Shown: in pieces, positions 1 to 10,160 of the stretch
Numbering within the stretch: position 1 is the first letter of the stretch
How the letters are laid out: every line of letters begins with the position of its first letter
Assembly (NCBI GenBank): GCA_018673175.1
Contig: JABHDF010000067.1
Location: forward strand, 49,427-113,426
Source: Rhodobiaceae bacterium
GTDB lineage: Bacteria; Pseudomonadota; Alphaproteobacteria; RS24
DNA: 64,000 bases
Direction of reading: 5' to 3'
Notes under the pieces: model-generated
Databases searched by the model: none
What the model saw: the letters and a program-made list of their open reading frames with translations, nothing else
What the model was told of the DNA's origin: nothing
Made by a program: the position numbers and the translations under genes

Positions 1-1262
1 AATCCCAAGCATTCCGCGACAATGCCTTGGCCGGCAAAAGCCGCATCCCCGTGCAATAGCAGCGGAATGACTTTGGTCCGATCGGCCAAGGCGCGCGGGT
101 TGGCTTTAAATTGATCTTGCTTGGCACGCGCCTTGCCCAGCACCACAGGATCTACGGCTTCCAGATGCGACGGATTGGGCGAGAGCGACAGATGCACTTT
201 ATTGCCGTCAAATTCGCGGTCTGAAGAGGCGCCGAGGTGATATTTCACATCGCCCGAGCCTTCAATATCTTCTGGATTGGCCGAGCCACCTTTAAACTCA
301 TGGAACAGAGCTTCAAACGGCTTGCCCATCACATTGGTTAACACGTTCAAACGGCCGCGATGCGGCATGCCGAAAAGAATTTCTTCGACGCCCAGATTGC
401 CCCCGCGCTTGATGATTTGCTCCAAGGCGGGAATCATCGCCTCGCCGCCATCCAGCCCAAAACGTTTGGTGCCGGTATATTTGACGTCGATAAATTTCTC
501 GAGGCCTTCGGCTTCGACCAGTTTTTGGAAAATCGCCAATTTACCTTGTTTGGTAAAGGCAATTTCTTTATCGGGTCCCTCGATGCGCTCTTGCAGCCAC
601 GCTTTTTCTTCTGGGTCGGAAATATGCATGAATTCTAGGGCCACGGTGCCGCAATAGGTGCGGTGCAAAATTTCTAACATCTCGCGGATGGTCGCGGTCT
701 CTAGGCCCAGCACGAAATCGATGAAAATCGGCCGATCGAAATCAGCCTCGGTAAAGCCATAAGAGGTAGGGTCTAACTCTGGGTGCGAGCCCGGAGGCTC
801 AATGCCGAGCGGGTCTAAATCAGCGGCCAAATGACCGCGAAACCGATAGGCGCGGATCATCATAATGGCGCGCACACTATCTAGCGTGGCGGCGCGAACG
901 TCCGCCTCATTGGAGATGCGCGAAGAAAGCTCGGCGCCCAAACGATCGGGCGATGGCAAGTCGTCGACAAGCTCGCTTGGCCAATTCGCATCCAGGGCCG
1001 AGGTCAGCTCGCCATTGATGGCAGGGGGCCAGTCTTCGCGCTGCCAACTTGGCACATTTGGCACATGGGGCGCAGGCGCCGGCTCACCGGCTTCCATGGC
1101 CGCAAAATAGGCGCCCCACTCGGCTTCGAGAGAGGTGTCGCCAGCCTTATAGCGGGCGTAAACTTGTTCAAGGTATAAGACGTTGGAGCCGTCCAACAGG
1201 CTTTCGGAAAAGCTCTGCGATGCGGTGTTGGTGTTATTTGAAACTGATGTTTCTTTAGACAT
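1..1262 (-). CDS. sucA: 2-oxoglutarate dehydrogenase E1 component (partial, 3' end beyond window start)
   Basis: Minus-strand translation from ATG at 1262: MSKETSVSNNTNTASQSFSESLLDGSNVLYLEQVYARYKAGD...; contains FGMPHRGRLNVL and KYHLGASSDREFDGNKVHLSLSPNPSHLEAVDPVVLGK, hallmark OGDH E1 motifs; adjacent to sucCD. Confidence 0.95.
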   Translation of the reverse strand, partial: MSKETSVSNNTNTASQSFSESLLDGSNVLYLEQVYARYKAGDTSLEAEWGAYFAAMEAGEPAPAPHVPNVPSWQREDWPPAINGELTSALDANWPSELVDDLPSPDRLGAELSSRISNEADVRAATLDSVRAIMMIRAYRFRGHLAADLDPLGIEPPGSHPELDPTSYGFTEADFDRPIFIDFVLGLETATIREMLEILHRTYCGTVALEFMHISDPEEKAWLQERIEGPDKEIAFTKQGKLAIFQKLVEAEGLEKFIDVKYTGTKRFGLDGGEAMIPALEQIIKRGGNLGVEEILFGMPHRGRLNVLTNVMGKPFEALFHEFKGGSANPEDIEGSGDVKYHLGASSDREFDGNKVHLSLSPNPSHLEAVDPVVLGKARAKQDQFKANPRALADRTKVIPLLLHGDAAFAGQGIVAECLG

Positions 1263-1334
1263 CTTCAACTTCCGATTTAACTCTGAATTACATTAGCCGA
1301 GTGTTTCGACTTAAGCCATTCCTTTATATAGGGC

Positions 1335-1367
1335 TTTTGCCGGCACCCTCAAAGGGTGCCGGCAAAA
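1335..1367 (-). terminator. Rho-independent terminator/attenuator between sucD and sucA
   Basis: Perfect 15-bp stem ttttgccggcaccct / agggtgccggcaaaa with 3-nt loop, T-rich in both directions. Confidence 0.75.
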
Positions 1368-1372
1368 AATAT

Positions 1373-2248
1373 TTAGGCGCCCAAAACCTCAACCAATGTT
1401 GTGCCTAGCGAAGCTGGTGAAGGCGAAACGGTAATGCCTGCCGAACGCATGGCCTCCATTTTGTCTTCGGCGCCACCTTTGCCGCCCGCGATAATCGCGC
1501 CAGCGTGGCCCATACGCCGTCCCGGAGGGGCTGTAACGCCTGCAATAAAGCCGACCATAGGCTTCTTCACTTTCGACGCTTTCAAAAACTCCGCCGCTTC
1601 TTCTTCAGCCGAGCCGCCAATTTCGCCGATCATGATGATGCTTTCGGTTTCGTCATCGCCGAGGAACATGTCCAAGCAATCAATGAAATTCGTGCCATTG
1701 ACGGGGTCACCGCCGATGCCGATACAGGTCGATTGGCCCAGACCCGCAGCCGTGGTTTGAGCCACAGCTTCATAAGTCAATGTGCCCGAACGCGACACAA
1801 TGCCAACCGAGCCACGACGGTGAATGTGACCAGGCATAATGCCAATTTTGCATTCGCCAGGGGTAATCACACCGGGGCAATTGGGGCCGACAAGGCGCGT
1901 ATTCGAGCCGTCCAGCGCGCGCTTCACACGCATCATATCGGTCACCGGAATGCCTTCGGTAATGCAAACGGCAAGCTCGATGCCCGCTTCAATGGCTTCC
2001 AAAATAGCATCGGCTGCAAAAGGTGGCGGCACGTAAATCGCCGACGCGGTCGCGCCGGTTTTTTCAACCGCCGCACCGACGGTGTCAAACACTGGCAAAT
2101 CCAAATGGCTTGAGCCACCGCGACCTGGCGTGACGCCGCCGACCATTTTCGTGCCGTAAGCAATCGCTTGTTCGGAGTGGAAAGTACCTTGGCTACCCGT
2201 GAACCCTTGGCAAATTACTTTGGTGTCTTTGTTGACCAATACAGACAT
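1373..2248 (-). CDS. sucD: Succinate-CoA ligase subunit alpha
   Basis: [48 protein letters not shown]...; overlaps sucC start. Confidence 0.97.
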   Translation of the reverse strand: MSVLVNKDTKVICQGFTGSQGTFHSEQAIAYGTKMVGGVTPGRGGSSHLDLPVFDTVGAAVEKTGATASAIYVPPPFAADAILEAIEAGIELAVCITEGIPVTDMMRVKRALDGSNTRLVGPNCPGVITPGECKIGIMPGHIHRRGSVGIVSRSGTLTYEAVAQTTAAGLGQSTCIGIGGDPVNGTNFIDCLDMFLGDDETESIIMIGEIGGSAEEEAAEFLKASKVKKPMVGFIAGVTAPPGRRMGHAGAIIAGGKGGAEDKMEAMRSAGITVSPSPASLGTTLVEVLGA

Positions 2249-3417
2249 TACGCGGCCTCCTTCACAGCGGCCACAATTTTTTCTGCCGCGTCATTCAAAT
2301 TGTCAGCCGGGATAATCGGCAAGCCAGAGTTGGCCATAATTTCTTTGCCTAAATCTACATTGGTGCCCTCTAGGCGCACCACCAAAGGCACGTCTAGGCT
2401 CAGCTCTTTGGCCGCCGCCACAACGCCCTCGGCGATGATATCGCAGCGCATAATGCCGCCGAAAATATTCACCAAAATGCCTTCAACACTGTCATCCGAC
2501 AGGATGATTTTAAACGCTTCAGTAACTTTTTCTTTGGTCGCCCCGCCGCCAACATCGAGGAAGTTAGCTGGCTCCGAGCCGTATAATTTAATGATGTCCA
2601 TGGTCGCCATGGCCAGGCCTGCGCCATTTACCATGCAGCCAATTTTGCCGTCTAGTTTGATGTAAGACAGGTCATATTTGGAAGCTTCAATTTCGGCCGG
2701 GTCTTCTTCGTCAAAATCGCGCAGCTCCATAATATCCGGATGGCGATACAGCGCATTGCTGTCGAAATCGACTTTCGCATCGAGGCAAATAATATCGCCA
2801 GCTGCAGTTACCACCAGCGGGTTGATCTCGAGAAGCGACATGTCTTTCTCGATAACCGCCTGATAGAGATTGCTAATCAGCTTGGTCATTTGTTTGACTT
2901 GGTCGCCCTCAAGGCCCAAAGCAAAGGCGATTTGGCGCCCGTGATGCGCCGAGACACCCGACGCTGGATCGACGCTCACCGTCAGAATTTTTTCTGGCGT
3001 GTGTTCGGCAACTTCTTCAATGTCCATGCCGCCTTCGGTGGAAGCAATAAACGAGATGCGCGACGTGGCGCGATCGACCAAAGCCGAGAGATAAAGTTCG
3101 CGCGCAATGTCGGAACCCTCTTCAACATAAATTCGTCCGACATGTTTGCCTTCCGGGCCGGTTTGCGGCGTGACCAAAGTCATGCCCAAAATACGCTCGC
3201 TTTGTGTGCGCACATCGTCGATAGATTTAACCACGGTGACGCCGCCGCCTTTGCCGCGTCCGCCCGCATGAATTTGCGCTTTCACAACCCAAACTGGGCC
3301 GCCCAAGTCTTCGGCCACTTTCGCGGCCTCATCGACGCTATAAGCCACGCCGCCTTTCGGCACGGGCACACCAAATTCTTTCAAGACCTGCTTGGCCTGA
3401 TATTCGTGGATATTCAT
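2248..3417 (-). CDS. sucC: Succinate-CoA ligase (ADP-forming) subunit beta
   Basis: [34 protein letters not shown]...; ATP-grasp, canonical SucC. Confidence 0.97.
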   Translation of the reverse strand: MNIHEYQAKQVLKEFGVPVPKGGVAYSVDEAAKVAEDLGGPVWVVKAQIHAGGRGKGGGVTVVKSIDDVRTQSERILGMTLVTPQTGPEGKHVGRIYVEEGSDIARELYLSALVDRATSRISFIASTEGGMDIEEVAEHTPEKILTVSVDPASGVSAHHGRQIAFALGLEGDQVKQMTKLISNLYQAVIEKDMSLLEINPLVVTAAGDIICLDAKVDFDSNALYRHPDIMELRDFDEEDPAEIEASKYDLSYIKLDGKIGCMVNGAGLAMATMDIIKLYGSEPANFLDVGGGATKEKVTEAFKIILSDDSVEGILVNIFGGIMRCDIIAEGVVAAAKELSLDVPLVVRLEGTNVDLGKEIMANSGLPIIPADNLNDAAEKIVAAVKEAA

Positions 3418-3522
3418 AATTTCCTCATGTCGCTGAAGTTCAATCTAGGCATGAACCTTGCGCGTCTTCGCGTATCGCGCAAGCGAAAATTCATCGAAAA
3501 TCAGGAAAAAATCAGGAAAAAT

Positions 3523-4590
3523 TTACGGCGTCACCTCAAGGCTCTGCGAATTGCCTTTCAGCGATATTCGGGTGCCATCGGACGCTGCCAAAACCCCTTC
3601 TGGACGCACCGTATCGACCCCGCGCAGGAAGATGCGTTTGAGCAGAGCATTCTGCGGCACGGGCGCATAGTGATAGAAAACGAGCCATTGCGCGCCCGCC
3701 TCATTGGCCGCCTCGGCGGCCTCCACTGGGGTGGTGTGATAATCCAGCGTGTCCTCAATCAATTGGCCGAGGTTTTCTTGCCCTGCCGCCACCAAGGCTT
3801 TCGAGGTAGCTTTGACCAATTCATCTTGCAGCACTTCATGGATTAAGACATCGACGCCTTTGGCGGCGGCAATCAGATTGCCATCCTTGGTGGTATCGCC
3901 GCTAATCAAAACCGAGCGCCCCTGATAGTCAAAGCGATAGCCATAGGCCGGCTCAATGGGGGGATGGTTGACCGTCACCGCCGTGATTTTAAGCCCGTCG
4001 GCATTATAAATAACGCGGTCGCCTTTTATGGTTTTGGCGACAAGCCCCGCCGTTTTACTGGGCATAATGGCCTGTGTGTGATGCGCCGTGCGATAGCCAT
4101 AATCGAGGCCATAGGCCATATTAAACCCATCGACCACTTGCGCCACGCCAGGCCCGCCATAGACATCAAGCTTTTGTGGCCGCCCGCGCACCCAACTCGC
4201 CAGATGCATTTCGCCCAAAGCCGCAATATGGTCGGAATGAAAATGCGTGAGCAAAACGCCGCTTAAGCGCCCCATCGGCAAGCCTAACCGCGTTGCCATA
4301 TCGGCCGAACGGGCACCCGTGTCGACGAGGAAAAACCTATCGCCCGCAAATACCGCGACACAAGATTGCGCACTCCCTTGGCCCATCGGCGAGGCGGTGC
4401 CGCAAAACACCACATCGATGCCATCTCCGCCCAAGTTAGTCGGCGTTTGCGATAGGCGCGCGGTGAGGGCGCGCTCAACCAAACGGTCTTGCAAGGTGAC
4501 GCTATTCATCATCACCAAGGCAAACCCCAAGGCCAAAACAATCCCCCCCGTGAGGGTGACGGCGCCAATGCGCAAAATTTTGGAAGGCAT
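3523..4590 (-). CDS. MBL-fold metallo-hydrolase (RNase Z/arylsulfatase-like) with N-terminal membrane anchor
   Basis: ORF with hydrophobic N-terminus and motif LTHFHSDHIAALGE; GDTTKDGNLI. Confidence 0.85.
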   Translation of the reverse strand: MPSKILRIGAVTLTGGIVLALGFALVMMNSVTLQDRLVERALTARLSQTPTNLGGDGIDVVFCGTASPMGQGSAQSCVAVFAGDRFFLVDTGARSADMATRLGLPMGRLSGVLLTHFHSDHIAALGEMHLASWVRGRPQKLDVYGGPGVAQVVDGFNMAYGLDYGYRTAHHTQAIMPSKTAGLVAKTIKGDRVIYNADGLKITAVTVNHPPIEPAYGYRFDYQGRSVLISGDTTKDGNLIAAAKGVDVLIHEVLQDELVKATSKALVAAGQENLGQLIEDTLDYHTTPVEAAEAANEAGAQWLVFYHYAPVPQNALLKRIFLRGVDTVRPEGVLAASDGTRISLKGNSQSLEVTP

Positions 4591-4617
4591 GATGTCAGCT
4601 CCTTTACGGCAAATAAA

Positions 4618-4643
4618 AAGGGCGCGACAAAAGCCGCGCCCTT
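4618..4643 (-). terminator. Probable mdh terminator
   Basis: 9-bp stem aagggcgcg / cgcgccctt; minus-strand readthrough gives a T-rich tract (CCCTTTTTATTT). Lies downstream of the mdh stop at 4743. Confidence 0.6.
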
Positions 4644-4742
4644 GAAATTTTAGGCTAATTAATCAGCCCTCCAACGTCAATATGAAGGTGAGACAAAGCC
4701 GCTTGGCCGCGCCAAGTACTCTGCTTTTTCCCCACTGGTTCC

Positions 4743-5825
<1,083 letters not shown>

Positions 5826-6983
5826 TTAGCTATCGAGAGGCTTGCTTGGCAAATGCGGCAAAGCCAAATAATCACCGCTCTGCATCTCCATCAATCGCGA
5901 GACCGTGCGTTCAAATTCAAACGCCTCATCGCCGCTTGGGTAAAGCACTTGCGGCTCGCCATCGGCCGAGGCCAGAAGTTTTACTTTGGCTTCATATAAA
6001 GCATCAATGAGGGTGACAAAGCGCACCGCTTCATTTTTCTTTTGCGGTTCTAATTTTGGAATCGCATCTATGACCACGGTATGAAACTGACTGGCCAGCG
6101 CCAAATAATCGGGAGCGCCGCGCGCCTCGACGCATAATTCAGCAAAGCTAAGACGCGCCACACCACCGGCGGCTTTGGGAATGGCTAGGCTACGCCCCTT
6201 TAAATCCAGCGTCAGCGGCGCGGCCGCGACCCCTTGCGTTAACGTGTCAAAGCGCTCGTCCAAAGCTTTGCGCGACCGCGGGCCACAAGGGGTAAACCAA
6301 ACAGGGGCCGCTTGCAGGCGGGCCAACCGATAATCGGTCTCGGCACTCAACTCATGAATATCGAGGCGCGCTTTCATCAACTCAATGAACGGCATAAACC
6401 GATGCCGATTGAGCCCGCCTTTATATAAGTCATCGGGATGGCGGTTGGAGGTGGCAATCACGACAATGCCCGCGTCGAGTAGGAGCGCGAACAGGCGCCC
6501 CAGAATAGACGCATCGGCAATGTCTTTCACTTGAAACTCATCGAAACATAAAAGCGAGGTCTCGCGCGCCAAGGCTTTGGCCACGGCAGGCATAGGGTCG
6601 CCCGATTTAGGATGGTCGCGCCGATAGGCATGAATGCGCGCATGGGTTTCTTGCATGAAGGCATGAAAATGCACGCGGCGCTTTTTAGCCACTGGCGCCA
6701 TCTCGACAAACATATCCATCAACATAGATTTGCCGCGCCCGACTTCGCCATAAATATAAAGGCCGCGCGATTGTTGCGGGCTTGGGCGTTTGCGAATCCG
6801 CAGCCGAGACAGCCAGCCGCCTTTATTCGAAGCGTCGCCTTGCGCTTCCAAGCGAGCATAAACACGATCGAGCGCGAACGCGGCTCTGGTTTGAGCGTCG
6901 TCTTGGTTAACCTGGCCTTGCTGAACCAACGCTTGGTAGCGCTGGCTTACCGGACCGCTTATCTGCATATCGCTACTCATCAA
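5826..6983 (-). CDS. zapE: Cell division protein ZapE (AFG1-like ATPase)
   Basis: GLYIYGEVGRGKSMLMDMF Walker A; LLCFDEFQVKDIADASILGRLF; canonical AFG1/ZapE motifs. Confidence 0.93.
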   Translation of the reverse strand: MMSSDMQISGPVSQRYQALVQQGQVNQDDAQTRAAFALDRVYARLEAQGDASNKGGWLSRLRIRKRPSPQQSRGLYIYGEVGRGKSMLMDMFVEMAPVAKKRRVHFHAFMQETHARIHAYRRDHPKSGDPMPAVAKALARETSLLCFDEFQVKDIADASILGRLFALLLDAGIVVIATSNRHPDDLYKGGLNRHRFMPFIELMKARLDIHELSAETDYRLARLQAAPVWFTPCGPRSRKALDERFDTLTQGVAAAPLTLDLKGRSLAIPKAAGGVARLSFAELCVEARGAPDYLALASQFHTVVIDAIPKLEPQKKNEAVRFVTLIDALYEAKVKLLASADGEPQVLYPSGDEAFEFERTVSRLMEMQSGDYLALPHLPSKPLDS

Positions 6984-7254
6984 AGCGAGGGTTAAAGCCC
7001 CAGAGCTCGTTTGGCAAGAGGCCAGGGCTCGTTTGACAAGAAGGACGCGCTGGAATCATCGCGAGCGCACAGGGTCAATAGCACAGGGACAATTCCTATT
7101 GGCGCTCTTGTGCGCTGGCGTGGAAACCTTATTTTATTGCGGTGGTAGCTCAGCTTGGATCTTGGCACCCTTCAAACCAGAGCGCTAAATTTGAGTTTGA
7201 GTTTGAGTTTAAATTTTAGTTATTGTAGGTTTTAGATATCTAAGGGAGAGTAAA

Positions 7255-8292
7255 ATTAAGAAAAATCCAATTCACGGCCTAATAAAAATATCCGTCCTTG
7301 TGAGCTTTTGTGGTGGTCTCCTTGCTGCCTGTGCCAGCCCCTCGGTAAAAACCACCGTCTTGATGCCCGCCAAGCAAAGCGGAATGATCAACGCTAAGCG
7401 CGTAGGTATAGCGTCTTTGAAAGGCGATTATAACGGCACGATGAGCGACCGACTTCGCAGTTTCGTTGCCGGCATTCAGGTTAATGGCAGTCCCTATTTC
7501 ACTTTGGTCGATCTCGACCGGAAAACTTTACTCCAGGAACAACGCCTCGGGGATAGCGCTATGTTTTCCGCCAAGACGGCTGTGGCAATTGGCAATCTGA
7601 CGACGGCCGACACGCTTTTGGGCGGCTCTTTCGCGCCAAACTATGATCGAACGAGATCGCAAAAAGATGTCGAATATTGTGCCGTTCAAGGCGAAGAAAA
7701 ATGTGCTTACTACGGCACTAAAAAAGTAAATTGCCATGAACAAAGCGCCTCGGCAGAGCTGAACTTACGAGCTACCAATGTAGAAAGAGGCACGTCTTCT
7801 TTCACCCAATCTTATGGCGCAAAAACCAAGCATTCGTGGTGCGACGACCAATTATTTGGCGCCGGTGCGAAAGCGAGGAGCGATATGCAGAACACAGTAA
7901 TCGCGGACATCTTATCGCAACTGCGTCGCGATATTGCGCCCTATCAGGTAACTTTCAACATTAAATTCATGAAAAAAGACGCCAGTAAATTTGGCGATCA
8001 AGAAGCTGTGAAAAGCACTTTTGCGGCTGGCTTAGAGTTCGTCAAAAACCAACGAGTTCCGCGCGCTTGTGAATTTTTCCGCAAAGCCGCCAGCCTATAC
8101 GACCAATCGCCCGCGATTTATCATAATGTCGGCGTCTGCGCGGAGACCGAGGGAGATCTCGACCGCGCCTTGGCTTTCTATCAAAAAGCAGACCGCCTAA
8201 CCATGTCACCCAATAAAATTATCGGGATTTCTTTGACGCGGGTTCAAGGCAATATTTCGAGCCGCTCTGCCCTGCAGGGCCAATTGCGCTAA
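7255..8292 (+). CDS. Lipoprotein with CsgG/LpoB/FlgO-like N-terminal region and C-terminal TPR-like repeat; proposed AUU start
   Basis: Extending the supplied ORF (GTG at 7300) in frame to ATT at 7255 gives (M)KKNPIHGLIKISVLVSFCGGLLAAC: a lipoprotein signal with KK n-region, preceded by AAGGGAGAG at 7242-7250. C-terminal AAGLEFVKNQRVPRACEFFRKAASLYDQSPAIYHNVGVCAETEGDLDRALAFYQKA is TPR-like. Confidence 0.7.
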   Translation: MKKNPIHGLIKISVLVSFCGGLLAACASPSVKTTVLMPAKQSGMINAKRVGIASLKGDYNGTMSDRLRSFVAGIQVNGSPYFTLVDLDRKTLLQEQRLGDSAMFSAKTAVAIGNLTTADTLLGGSFAPNYDRTRSQKDVEYCAVQGEEKCAYYGTKKVNCHEQSASAELNLRATNVERGTSSFTQSYGAKTKHSWCDDQLFGAGAKARSDMQNTVIADILSQLRRDIAPYQVTFNIKFMKKDASKFGDQEAVKSTFAAGLEFVKNQRVPRACEFFRKAASLYDQSPAIYHNVGVCAETEGDLDRALAFYQKADRLTMSPNKIIGISLTRVQGNISSRSALQGQLR

Positions 8293-8315
8293 TCCGAGGG
8301 AGCCAAGCTTTAGAT

Positions 8316-9203
8316 ATGTGGACATCCACTCGACACTTTGCATGTCTGCTCGTCTTCGTGGTTTCTGGCTGCGCGGGGCTTCCATCTTCCCTGATGGGGG
8401 CTTCGCAGGCCGCCCAAACAGGGCCGAGCTGTGTTTGTAATAGCTATTTTGAGAAAACCCCGCGTCCCGCGTGGGTCGATGCTGGCGATGTTGTGACGCG
8501 CGAGAGCTATCAAACTACTGGCAGCAGCCAATGCTCGGGCTTGCAAAACATGGACACCAATAGGGCTGACCTTTCTGCCCGCAGCAAACTCGGGCGCATC
8601 CTCAATACCCAAGTCAGCAGCAATATAAGCGAAACCCGCACGTCTTATGGCGGCGGGGTTGGGTCGTCAAAGGCGTCTATCCAATCGTCTTTAGTGTCTC
8701 AAGGTATTTTAGAAGACAGCCGCATTACCCAGCGCTGGGTCGACCCGGCTTCGTGCCGCGTCTATGCCCGTGTGCAAATTGCCAGCCGCCAAATTGAGGC
8801 CAGCAAAGCCAAAATCGCCAAAGCCGAAGCCGAACGCTTGGGCAATCAGACCTATTATATCGACACGCAAGATAATGACCCGGCCTATCGAGAGCTTGTC
8901 GCCAGTGCGGCCGGACAATTATTGTCGAATGTCGGCATCACAAAAATTGTGCCCAAACCCAGTGCCTCGGCGCACCAAATTAAATTCACCTTTCGGGTGA
9001 CCCAATATGATGCCGGACAAGCCATACGAGGCGAATTGCGCACGCAAATTTTTGCGCCCAATCAGGCCCCTGTTTGGCAACACATCACCCCCACCAAAGG
9101 CGTGAGTTTTGGTGGCGCTAGCCAGCCAGCGCTGGTTGCCAAGGCCATGGCTTCAGCCACCCGAAGCCTGACCCCAATTTTACAAGACCGTTTAGCAAAA
9201 TAG
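8316..9203 (+). CDS. LPP20-family-like lipoprotein
   Basis: Lipobox VVSGC; PRPAWVD...ARSKLGRILNTQVSSNISE pattern typical of LPP20/FlgP-like lipoproteins. Confidence 0.65.
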   Translation: MWTSTRHFACLLVFVVSGCAGLPSSLMGASQAAQTGPSCVCNSYFEKTPRPAWVDAGDVVTRESYQTTGSSQCSGLQNMDTNRADLSARSKLGRILNTQVSSNISETRTSYGGGVGSSKASIQSSLVSQGILEDSRITQRWVDPASCRVYARVQIASRQIEASKAKIAKAEAERLGNQTYYIDTQDNDPAYRELVASAAGQLLSNVGITKIVPKPSASAHQIKFTFRVTQYDAGQAIRGELRTQIFAPNQAPVWQHITPTKGVSFGGASQPALVAKAMASATRSLTPILQDRLAK

Positions 9204-9233
9204 AAAACAATTTATCTCAAAGGGAGACCCCAA

Positions 9234-9842
9234 ATGAAAAATGTTTCTAAATACCTCGTTCTCGCCGCCACAACAGCGCTTATCGGCTGTGCCAAACCGG
9301 CACCCCCCGTTGTCGTGCAAGCGCCAGTGCCCGTGTGTTCCTTCCAAGACGGACAAGGCCCCTATGACACCCCCGCTCCGATGTGGGTATGTAGCGAACA
9401 ATTTCCAGGCGTAGTTCTGGCCGCGACAGGCTCGTTTCAAAACTCCAACATGGGTTATGATTTCATGGTCGAGATGGCCACCTCGCGCGCTCGCCAAAAA
9501 TTGGCGCGGATTATTTCCACCAAAGCTTCCAGCTCGATAAAAGACTATCGCGCCAGCACAGGCAGCCAAAGCGCTGGCAATGAAACCGGCATTTCCACCG
9601 CCGAAATAACGCAAAAAGTTCTCTCGCAGAGCGACCTTGCAGGCAGCCGCGTATTGACCAAAGCACGCAACCCCAAAACCGGCATGGCCTACGTCATTGT
9701 TGGACTGACGCCAGATATTCTAGATGGGCTCGTGGACGACACAGCCAAGGCTGCTTTTGCTGGCGAGGAAGCCGAATTTCAGCGCTTTAAAGCGTCGCAA
9801 GGCTTTGACGCGTTGAAAGCTGACCTAGCGGATGGACAATAA
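9234..9842 (+). CDS. LPP20-family-like lipoprotein
   Basis: Lipobox ALIGC; APMWVCSEQFPGVVLAATGS...ATSRARQKLARIISTKASSSIKDY; SD aagggaga upstream. Confidence 0.65.
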   Translation: MKNVSKYLVLAATTALIGCAKPAPPVVVQAPVPVCSFQDGQGPYDTPAPMWVCSEQFPGVVLAATGSFQNSNMGYDFMVEMATSRARQKLARIISTKASSSIKDYRASTGSQSAGNETGISTAEITQKVLSQSDLAGSRVLTKARNPKTGMAYVIVGLTPDILDGLVDDTAKAAFAGEEAEFQRFKASQGFDALKADLADGQ

Positions 9843-10041
9843 TATGCACCCGAAACGTTCCAGCCGTATTCTTGTTTCATCGATTGCCATAGGTGTGTTG
9901 GGTTTGGGGCTTGCCGCGTGCAGCCCTAAATATAGCCTAGCGGACTTAGAAGCCGCTAAGCAAGAGATGAATAAACAATCGGGAGCCATTGCGGCGCGGC
10001 GCCAAGCCGAGGGGGCTTTTGAGACACTCGACCAAGAGTAA
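9832..10041 (+). CDS. Small lipoprotein, unknown function
   Basis: 69 aa ORF with signal peptide and lipobox GLAAC; overlaps preceding gene by 11 nt, same operon. Confidence 0.6.
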   Translation: MDNNMHPKRSSRILVSSIAIGVLGLGLAACSPKYSLADLEAAKQEMNKQSGAIAARRQAEGAFETLDQE

Positions 10042-10056
10042 TCTCGACGCCTTGCC

Positions 10057-10098
10057 CAAATAAAAGAGGCCACTGCATGCAGTGGCCTCTTTTATTTG
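10057..10098. terminator. Bidirectional terminator between lipoprotein operon and sdhB
   Basis: Perfect 42-nt palindrome caaataaaagaggccactgca/tgcagtggcctcttttatttg between convergent genes. Confidence 0.85.
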
Positions 10099-10118
10099 CG
10101 GCTGTAAAAAGCCCCGAT

Positions 10119-10160
10119 TAAACGCTGTCTTAAACAGCTGCCCTAAACGCTGTCTTAAAC
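10119..10160. repeat. 17-bp direct repeat (taaacgctgtcttaaac), 25-bp spacing, duplicating sdhB 3' end
   Basis: taaacgctgtcttaaac at 10119-10135 and again at 10144-10160. Confidence 0.9.

Noticed and set aside
2740-3846. 368-aa plus-strand ORF across sucC and the MBL gene
   Set aside because: Antisense to two clear conserved genes, spans their boundary, low-complexity His/Arg/Phe-rich translation; codon-bias artefact.
7141-7190. Functional tRNA gene
   Set aside because: Only a D-arm-like segment; no anticodon stem, T-arm or acceptor pairing found, so kept only as a weak finding.
7300-7302. GTG at 7300 as the start of the first lipoprotein gene
   Set aside because: Truncates the signal peptide n-region and lacks an SD; upstream ATT 7255 fits better.
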